Source: a bacterium (GTDB taxonomy: Bacteria > Babelota > Babeliae > Babelales > RVW-14). Taken from it: a stretch of DNA of 14,528 nucleotides. The notes beneath the pieces are model-generated. The model was given only the letters and a program-made list of their open reading frames with translations. It made no database searches and was not told the origin of the DNA. Below, piece after piece: positions 1 through 5,832 of the stretch. Within the stretch, counting starts at the first letter, position 1; the number at the start of each line of letters is the position of its first letter. The stretch spans positions 1-14,528 of the forward strand of contig JAUIHA010000006.1 in NCBI GenBank assembly GCA_030432505.1, given 5' to 3'. The position numbers and the translations under genes were made by a program.

Positions 1-459
1 ATCAAGTGGTGGAATAGGCAGGGCATTGAATACTCCCAGCATAATATTGACGTATTTGGTTGCTCGAAGAATTTGTAAAAGTGAGACTGCAAGCGCTGGT
101 GGCATGTAGTTATTGGGAAAGTATTTGATGAGATACATGCAGATAATGGCAAGTACAAAATTAGAAAACGGTCCTGCAAGGGCGGTTAGGATTGCATACA
201 GCCGTGGGTGTTTAAAATTTCTATGGTCAAATATTACTGGCTTTGCCCAACCAATTCTAAAAATCAAAAGAAACAAAAGACCCATTGGGTCAATATGTGC
301 AAGGGGGTTAAGTGTTACTCGCCCTTGGCGGCTTGGTGTGTCATCACCCAGTAGCGTTGCGGTGAGTGCATGCGCACACTCATGAAATGATAATGAAATG
401 AGAAATGCAGGGAGCATGATGAAAACTGCCGCAAGAAACTGACTCATTGGGCTCACCAT
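1..459 (-). CDS. Site-2 protease family (M50) membrane zinc metallopeptidase, 3' part outside window
   Basis: This is an intramembrane zinc metallopeptidase of the site-2 protease family, which cleaves membrane-embedded or membrane-proximal substrates. The 153 visible codons run off the window edge. The zinc-binding HExxH is intact as HECAH at residues 26-30, inside the first hydrophobic helix. It is followed by the family's conserved LNPLAHIDPMG stretch at about 50-60 and a GPFSN motif near 96-100. The visible part ends within NALPIPPLD, the start of the motif that normally supplies the third zinc ligand (Asp followed by GG). The start is the ATG at 457-459, because an in-frame stop lies four codons upstream and AAGGA sits at a good distance before it. 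It lies 15 bases after the stop of a catalytically dead paralogue, so the two are probably co-transcribed. The natural substrate is unknown. The short form without a PDZ domain suggests a general S2P homologue, not RseP. Confidence 0.9.
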   Translation of the reverse strand, partial: MVSPMSQFLAAVFIMLPAFLISLSFHECAHALTATLLGDDTPSRQGRVTLNPLAHIDPMGLLFLLIFRIGWAKPVIFDHRNFKHPRLYAILTALAGPFSNFVLAIICMYLIKYFPNNYMPPALAVSLLQILRATKYVNIMLGVFNALPIPPLD

Positions 460-474
460 GACACATCCTTATGG

Positions 475-1194
475 TTAAGCAACAACCATGAACATTAAAC
501 TTTTAATGTACATATGTAAAACGTACAGGTTGTTTAAAATAACATCACTGATTCCCGGAAGAAAAAATATTATGAGAATTATGTATAGCGAATAGGCTTC
601 AAGTGAATCAAGAATATACTGTTTTGAGTATGGAAGCAGGTAGCGTAGTACCTTGCCGCCATCAAATGGCGGGAGTGGAATAAGGTCCAGTATGCCAAAC
701 CAAATTGCCATGTTAATGATGGCATCAAACATTTGGATGAGAGAAACAAAGGCGTATTTAGGTAGATTGATGAATGAAAACGCTTTGAGTGTTAAGCAAA
801 ATAAAAATGCGAGAACAAAACTTCCAAGCGATCCTGAAAGTGCTGTTAAAATTCCACCAAGCTTGTGATAGGTAAAATTGTTTTCGTCAACGGGAATACG
901 GTGTGCCCAACGTACGCCAAAGGCAATCAAAAAGAGAATGAGCATGCCTGTTGGAATCATTTCACCAAAGATTACTCCTAAGATTAAAAAGAAAGCAAGC
1001 GTTGTGGTGATGCCCATGATGTCTACATGAACAACGGGGTTCAAGCTTAAAAAACCATAATATTTTGCGGTATCATCACCCATTGCGTAGGCAACAAGTG
1101 TTTGGAAAAAACCACGGAAGGTAAAGACTGCTAAAAATGCAGGGAAGAGGAGGGCAACTTGTGTTAAGAGAAAATGGATATTATTTGTCATCAT
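475..1194 (-). CDS. Degenerate site-2 protease paralogue (probable pseudoprotease), 239 aa
   Basis: This integral membrane protein aligns along its length with the M50 peptidase that follows it. The helix that should carry HExxH reads RGFFQ at residues 27-31, so both histidines and the glutamate are replaced. The flanking blocks are retained: GDDTAKYYGFLSLNPVVHVDIMG (39-61, broken here only by description) matches GDDTPSRQG...LNPLAHIDPMG of the neighbour, and FGVRWAH and GILTALSGSLGSFVLA also match. The second site, DLIPLPPFDGG at 170-180, keeps the Asp-Gly-Gly, while the usual Asn is Asp. The open frame is intact and full length, which argues against simple decay. I infer a non-catalytic partner, chaperone or competitor of the active peptidase. 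The start is the first of two adjacent ATGs (1194 or 1191), with AAGG about ten bases upstream. A role as an active enzyme of another type cannot be excluded. Confidence 0.85.
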   Translation of the reverse strand: MMTNNIHFLLTQVALLFPAFLAVFTFRGFFQTLVAYAMGDDTAKYYGFLSLNPVVHVDIMGITTTLAFFLILGVIFGEMIPTGMLILFLIAFGVRWAHRIPVDENNFTYHKLGGILTALSGSLGSFVLAFLFCLTLKAFSFINLPKYAFVSLIQMFDAIINMAIWFGILDLIPLPPFDGGKVLRYLLPYSKQYILDSLEAYSLYIILIIFFLPGISDVILNNLYVLHMYIKSLMFMVVA

Positions 1195-1211
1195 TATGAA
1201 AAAGCCTTTTG

Positions 1212-1217
1212 ATTATA
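1212..1217 (-). promoter_or_regulatory. Candidate -10 box (TATAAT) for the M50 pair
   Basis: On the minus strand a perfect TATAAT lies 17 bases before the start codon of the degenerate M50 gene. No recognisable -35 box stands 16-18 bases further upstream, where the terminator hairpin of the preceding gene lies. The leader would be only about ten bases, so this is a tentative call. Confidence 0.35.
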
Positions 1218-1230
1218 ACTAAAATTAGTG

Positions 1231-1253
1231 AGAGCCCCTACTCTTGGGGCTCT
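1231..1253 (-). terminator. Stem-loop with perfect 8-bp stem, probable end of the secreted peptidase transcript
   Basis: AGAGCCCC (1231-1238) and GGGGCTCT (1246-1253) pair perfectly across a seven-base loop. The hairpin lies about 110 bases after the stop of the minus-strand secreted peptidase gene and just before the M50 pair. The U-tract on the minus strand is poor (CACTAATTTT), so termination may be partial and could allow read-through into the M50 genes. Confidence 0.55.
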
Positions 1254-1360
1254 TGTTTGAAGTCTAAAATATCTTTGCTTTATGGTCAAACGATGTCTGT
1301 CTTAGTTTTATCTACGCCGCTTTCCACGGGTTAGATTCAAGCTAATCTTGAGCCCAAGGG

Positions 1361-3172
1361 TCATATCCTATAGGGGGCGTTCCCATAAAATTCACGTTGT
1401 ATTGTGAGTTCTTTTTTTGCCTTGTTATAAACTTTTTTATAACTTTTTTCACTGTCTTTTAATAACGATATAGAAGGTTTTATTCGGTTATCTTTGCAAC
1501 GAAATCTTCCGCTGTAATACTGTATAGGTCCTGCTAAATTATTTTTTGCGTTTAGTACGAAACCTTCTTCGTCAAGATTAGAATACTTGACAATAATAAC
1601 GTCTTTCAAATCATAGCTTTTAGTTTTTAATTTTTTTATGAAAAATATTTTTCTAGATGCATCGCAACGTATATCATTGCCATTATCAAATCTCAAAAAA
1701 CAATCAGTCAAGAATTTAGCTATTGGTAGTTTTGTAGTAATGGACTTGATTTTATGGCATGCATTACCAGGAATGGTAGAGATCAATTTCGTAATTTTTT
1801 CATGGTTTATTTCAATATTTTGGAGAACACGTTCTTCATCTAGCAGTAATATTGATGGCATATTAATATGATCACATGTTAGGCAACTTATTGGAGTAGC
1901 ATTTTGTTCGGGAAGTACAGTAAATGTTTCTGATCCAGGAGTATAAAGTAAGTTTCCTAAGCATTCACCTGCTTCAGAGTAGAATGCAAGATCGCTTACT
2001 GTATGATCCCTGCGTAGTTTGTTAAAAAAATCTTCCAAGTTTATTGTCCCTGGCATAAAAGACATATCACTAACGCCGCGGATTAAATGTATATAGGGTG
2101 TAAAGGTAGGCTCACTTGTTAGATCCTTCAATAAGTTGAGAGCTAATTTTGCGGAATGTCCCGGTCCGTAGCAGCTTGATTCACAATTGGCTATTGTCTT
2201 TATTGTTGTACCTAAAAATTGTAGGCGATCTAGGGCATCATGTAATTTTAATCCGGATGTTTGTTCTTGTGTAAGAGTTGCATTCTTTGTTCTTTCTAGA
2301 AAATGGATGCCTGTTCCATGTCCTGTGTGGTAGAAAATCCAGCTACATGATCCTGGAAGGTAAATTTTACTAAGTTTTTTCCAGCAATTGACGGTAGGAG
2401 GCTCATTGGCATTGTTTTGATTCCAGATGGCAAGAGATTTTTTCAATTGAGAGAAAGAGGAAATTTCTTTTAAAACACTGTTATCATTAATAGCAAAACC
2501 ACCAGAAACATTTGTATTAGTTACAGCTTCGTTTGGAATTAGGAGATAATAATCTCCATGGCATGCTTGATACACTTTCCAGGTTGTGAATAGGCTGTGA
2601 ATTGCTGCTTTATGATTAGGGCATAATTTGATGTATTTTTTACGACGTTTAGTGTTGGTTTTTTTTGAATTTTGAAGTACTTCAATGTTTTTTTTGTTTT
2701 TTTTAATCTGGTCTTTCTCTTGTTGTATTATGCATTCTAATTCATTTATTTGTGTCTGATTTTTTGCATTACTAGCTATTACTTTTTTATTTATAGCAAT
2801 CATTTTTTCTTGAGTCGCGCTAATGACAGCAATTGCTTTTTCATTATCAGTCATAAGTCTGGTAATGAGTTTTGTACAATCAGCAATTTTTTTTGTAGAA
2901 TCAGCAATTTTTTTTTCGTATCTATTTTCTACATTTGTTATTGCATTGTGAAAAACATTCCCTGTTACAACGATATTTGCTACAGGAACTCCTAGGGCTT
3001 GTATGAGTTTGCGTAACATTGATTCGCTTTCTCCATGATGGAGAGAGTCTTCCTTTGTTCCCATTATCTCAATAACGTTACGTGGGTGATATGATTCGTG
3101 AAGTTTTGCATGTGTATTGCTGAAGATGACAGCAGCAAAAAGGAGGCAGAGTAATTTTTTGATAGAATTCAT
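1361..3172 (-). CDS. Secreted coiled-coil protein with clan CD (legumain/caspase-type) cysteine peptidase signature, 603 aa
   Basis: The protein begins with a classical signal peptide (MNSIKKLLCLLFAAVIF, cleavage probably after THA at residue 22), so it is exported. Residues about 83-176 are rich in Lys, Glu, Ile and Asn in a heptad-like pattern and probably form a coiled coil, with a short internal duplication (KKIADSTKKIADCTK). In the middle, a hydrophobic strand ends in SWIFYHTGHGTGIHF, with His285-Gly286. Forty-four residues later a second hydrophobic strand ends in IANCESSCYG, with Cys330. This order (strand-His-Gly, then strand-Cys) is the catalytic dyad layout of clan CD peptidases, and ACES-type context resembles legumain. 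The remaining 270 residues match nothing I recognise. I chose ATG 3172 because the upstream in-frame alternative at 3214 is a TTG that would spoil the signal peptide and lies just downstream of the likely promoter. The peptidase activity is inferred from the motif only. A host-directed effector is possible. Confidence 0.6.
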   Translation of the reverse strand: MNSIKKLLCLLFAAVIFSNTHAKLHESYHPRNVIEIMGTKEDSLHHGESESMLRKLIQALGVPVANIVVTGNVFHNAITNVENRYEKKIADSTKKIADCTKLITRLMTDNEKAIAVISATQEKMIAINKKVIASNAKNQTQINELECIIQQEKDQIKKNKKNIEVLQNSKKTNTKRRKKYIKLCPNHKAAIHSLFTTWKVYQACHGDYYLLIPNEAVTNTNVSGGFAINDNSVLKEISSFSQLKKSLAIWNQNNANEPPTVNCWKKLSKIYLPGSCSWIFYHTGHGTGIHFLERTKNATLTQEQTSGLKLHDALDRLQFLGTTIKTIANCESSCYGPGHSAKLALNLLKDLTSEPTFTPYIHLIRGVSDMSFMPGTINLEDFFNKLRRDHTVSDLAFYSEAGECLGNLLYTPGSETFTVLPEQNATPISCLTCDHINMPSILLLDEERVLQNIEINHEKITKLISTIPGNACHKIKSITTKLPIAKFLTDCFLRFDNGNDIRCDASRKIFFIKKLKTKSYDLKDVIIVKYSNLDEEGFVLNAKNNLAGPIQYYSGRFRCKDNRIKPSISLLKDSEKSYKKVYNKAKKELTIQREFYGNAPYRI

Positions 3173-3213
3173 AGTATTCTCACAATATTTATTAATGATT
3201 GAAGGATTTTTCA

Positions 3214-3236
3214 ATTGAGCTCAATATTCTAGAATA
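3214..3236. promoter_or_regulatory. Two abutting 12-bp perfect palindromes over a promoter (candidate operator)
   Basis: ATTGAGCTCAAT (3214-3225) and TATTCTAGAATA (3225-3236) are each perfect palindromes sharing one base. The second covers the -10 box of the minus-strand promoter and the first covers its expected start point. A further half-site, AGTATTCT at 3173-3180, is the inverse of AGAATACT at 3231-3238. The placement is what a repressor site would have, but no regulator is identified. Confidence 0.4.
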
Positions 3237-3253
3237 CTTGTCTGAAAAGTCAA
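3226..3253 (-). promoter_or_regulatory. Promoter TTGACT-N16-TAGAAT for the secreted peptidase gene
   Basis: On the minus strand the -35 box TTGACT (3253-3248) and the -10 box TAGAAT (3231-3226) are separated by 16 bases. Transcription would start near 3219 and give a leader of about 47 bases to the ATG at 3172. The same two hexamers with the same spacer occur before the secreted protein gene at 13371. Confidence 0.6.
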
Positions 3254-3383
3254 AAGTCAGTCAAAATATGGTTAAAAAGTTGAGATGCGAGAGAAAATTT
3301 GATTACAAGAGCTCTCCAGCTCAGCTGAATGAGGGCTATCTTGCCTCTCTTCCCAAATGGCGCTACAATTCATACAATTGACT

Positions 3384-3412
3384 TTGATATTTGCCCAGAG
3401 GGCCTATTTATA
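3384..3412 (+). promoter_or_regulatory. Weak promoter candidate TTGATA-N17-TTTATA for the glycosyltransferase operon
   Basis: TTGATA (3384-3389) and TTTATA (3407-3412) stand 17 bases apart. They would start transcription near 3419, shortly before the GGGAG ribosome site and the ATG at 3435. An alternative -35, TTGACT at 3378-3383, has no well-spaced -10. The -10 match is modest. The rest of the 262-base divergent interval (3173-3434) shows no gene. Confidence 0.35.
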
Positions 3413-3434
3413 TATGAAAGCAGGGAGAGCATTC

Positions 3435-5798
3435 ATGGAGAAAATGAAGAAAAAGTCTTTAGACGGAGGTATTGCAGGTGCTCGTGGAGATAGCGAGCCG
3501 AGCTTTTTACAAAAAATTATCCCCCCGGCAATTTTATCATTCATTACAGCCCTGATCTATTATCCATCGCTGAATTATCCATTCCAATTTGATGATGTGG
3601 CAAATATCTCAAAGCGTTTTGCTATCAGATTTGATAATCCACTTAATCGTTGGTGGTGGCACTCGCGTTGGTTGTGTGATTGGTTGAACCGCGTGAATTA
3701 TAAAATTGGACGCTTTGATCCATTCTACTATCGTATGGTGAATGTAGGGATTCATATTTTAGCCGGCGTAACACTCTTTTTCTTAGTCTTCCGTTTATGT
3801 AAATTTCTAAAAACAAAACCGTTTATTTATGACAATGCGCTTTTTATTGCAACGGGAACATCGGCATTATTTTTACTGCACCCAGTACAATCACAAACAG
3901 TTTCATATGTGATTCAAGCGCGTGCAGAAGGGCTTGCATCATTGTTTATTTTGGCAACACTGTGTTCTTTCGTACATATTTTTTCAGTAACAAAAACAGC
4001 GAGTAAAGTCGCGACACTTGCAGGCTTTGTTTTCTTTGCGGTGCTTTCATGTGGGACAAAAGAAATTGTAGTTGTGCTTCCCTTTTTACTCGTTCTTGTT
4101 GACTGGATGTTTATTGCTCAGGGGAAATGGGAGAATTTTAAGAGCCGTTTGGGTATTTATGCACTGGTGCTTGTGAGTTTTACCCTGCTGTATATTCATT
4201 ATGTTGGTTGGATGCCTGTTAAAAATATTTTGAGTTTTAAGACTAGAGTTGCTAACAATCGTGGTAATGTTTTGACTTCACACGCTCTACGTGGCATTAC
4301 GCCATATTACTTCTTTATTTCAGAATTCAAAGTTGTTCTTCACTATCTCTTTATGTTCATTTGGCCGTTTGGTATCAGTGTTGAATATGACTGGAAATTG
4401 GTTACAAGCTTTTTTGCTTGGGATTCATTATTGCCAGCACTTTTCTTACTCCTTATGATTGGTGTTGCATTCAGAGAAATGTTCAAAAAACGTTACACGT
4501 TCTTTTCTTTCGGATTGTTTTGGTTTTTAATTGCACTTGCTCCTCGTTCAACCATTGTCCCATCTCCAGAATTAGTGTGCGATTATAAAACCTATCTACC
4601 ATCGGTTGGTGTCTATTTTATTTTTGCAGTATTGTTTACCTTTATAGCTAAAAAGGTAATTGAAGGGTTTGATGGTAATGGTCTTATCAAATTGCTGAGT
4701 TCTCAAAAAATGTTTTTTGAAAAAACTCCCGCATTTGGATTACTTTTACTTATTGCAATTCCGCTGAGTGCTGCAACAGTAATGCGAAACAAGGTGTGGC
4801 GTTCCCCGGTAGAGTTTTGGGCTGATAACGTGAAAAAAGCTGGCGGTAAGGCACGTGTGCATAATAACTACGGAGTAGCTCTTTCTGAAGCAGGTAAAAT
4901 TGATGAATCAATTGTTGCGTATAAAAAAGCAATTGAACTTGATAAGTATTATCAAGATCCACTTAGTAATCTTGCGGTTGCTTATTCAATGAAGGGTGAT
5001 ATTGATAATGCAATTGATTCTCTCAAGATGGCTATTCACATTGCGCCAAATTATCCTGAAGCGTATAACAATTTGGGGTCACTGCTGATTCAAAAGAAAA
5101 ACTATGTAGATGCAGAGCGTATGCTAAATAATGCACTTAAGCTTCGACCATACTATGGTAAGGCCTACTACAACTTAGCCCGCTTGCATGAAGAAAACCG
5201 TAATAGTGAAAAAGTGTACGAGTATTTGAAGAAAGCAACAAAAGGTGATCTTGATATTCCTGAAGTGTTTTACAAGCTTGGTCTTATCTGTTTGCGCCTA
5301 AAAAAATATGATGAAGCTGAAATAGCAATTCAAACAACATTGCGTCGTGGTATGAATAATACTGGTGTTTGGTTTAACCTTGCAAACGCGTACTACATGA
5401 ATGAAAAATATGATAAAGCAAGACCAATTTTCAAAAAGCTTGTCATGGATCACCCTGTTGATGTTCGTTATACTTTCAACTTAGCTGAAACATGTTTTGC
5501 TCAAGAGAAATATGAAGAAGCGCTTGGCTATTTTCAAAAGGCAACTACGCTTCCTCGTCCACTACCACAGTCATTTATGCGCGTTGCCACCTGTCTTGAG
5601 CGCTTGAAAAAATATGATCGAGCAAAACAGTATCTCAGAGAGCTGTTGACGGTAAAAGCACCTGAGCAATTTACAAGAATGGCGCAAAATGAGCTTGCTC
5701 GCATTGAATTACAAGAGAAATATACTCAAGGGAATGGTAGTATTAAGTTGAGTGATTTGAAAAAAGCATTTGCATTTAAAAATACATCAACCGCTTAA
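3435..5798 (+). CDS. TMTC-like GT-C fold membrane glycosyltransferase with C-terminal TPR repeats (first paralogue), 787 aa
   Basis: The N-terminal half is a polytopic membrane domain of the GT-C type. YPSLNYPFQFDD puts an acidic pair (Asp53-Asp54) in the first extracytoplasmic loop, the usual GT-C catalytic/metal position. FLLHPVQSQTVSYV (about 147-159), GTKE (207-210) and DYKTYLPSVG also follow the plan of eukaryotic TMTC proteins, which are O-mannosyltransferases with TPR tails. Residues about 473-770 hold roughly eight TPR units (pattern NNYGVALSEAGKIDESIVAYKKA), expected outside the cytoplasm if topology follows TMTC. The start is taken at ATG 3435, preceded by GGGAG; upstream in-frame ATGs would extend into the promoter region and lack a ribosome site. 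It heads a run with a paralogue and a phosphomannose isomerase. Glycosyl transfer to proteins is inferred. The gene could be annotated simply as a TPR-repeat protein. Confidence 0.8.
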   Translation: MEKMKKKSLDGGIAGARGDSEPSFLQKIIPPAILSFITALIYYPSLNYPFQFDDVANISKRFAIRFDNPLNRWWWHSRWLCDWLNRVNYKIGRFDPFYYRMVNVGIHILAGVTLFFLVFRLCKFLKTKPFIYDNALFIATGTSALFLLHPVQSQTVSYVIQARAEGLASLFILATLCSFVHIFSVTKTASKVATLAGFVFFAVLSCGTKEIVVVLPFLLVLVDWMFIAQGKWENFKSRLGIYALVLVSFTLLYIHYVGWMPVKNILSFKTRVANNRGNVLTSHALRGITPYYFFISEFKVVLHYLFMFIWPFGISVEYDWKLVTSFFAWDSLLPALFLLLMIGVAFREMFKKRYTFFSFGLFWFLIALAPRSTIVPSPELVCDYKTYLPSVGVYFIFAVLFTFIAKKVIEGFDGNGLIKLLSSQKMFFEKTPAFGLLLLIAIPLSAATVMRNKVWRSPVEFWADNVKKAGGKARVHNNYGVALSEAGKIDESIVAYKKAIELDKYYQDPLSNLAVAYSMKGDIDNAIDSLKMAIHIAPNYPEAYNNLGSLLIQKKNYVDAERMLNNALKLRPYYGKAYYNLARLHEENRNSEKVYEYLKKATKGDLDIPEVFYKLGLICLRLKKYDEAEIAIQTTLRRGMNNTGVWFNLANAYYMNEKYDKARPIFKKLVMDHPVDVRYTFNLAETCFAQEKYEEALGYFQKATTLPRPLPQSFMRVATCLERLKKYDRAKQYLRELLTVKAPEQFTRMAQNELARIELQEKYTQGNGSIKLSDLKKAFAFKNTSTA

Positions 5799-5832
5799 AA
5801 AGTAATTATGTGTTTAATGTTAGGAGAGTGTC

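Noticed and set aside
3173..3214. TTG start giving 14 more residues on the secreted peptidase
   Set aside because: It would put a polar stretch before the signal peptide. The ATG at 3172 gives a normal signal sequence and a sensible leader length.
3199..3381. Short plus-strand open frame of 60 codons in the divergent intergenic region
   Set aside because: It has no ribosome site, starts inside the minus-strand gene's leader and runs across both promoter candidates. Its composition is not protein-like.
3357..3434. In-frame N-terminal extension of the first TMTC-like protein (26 codons)
   Set aside because: The extension overlaps the likely promoter and lacks a ribosome site, and its paralogue has no equivalent. 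ATG 3435 has GGGAG upstream.
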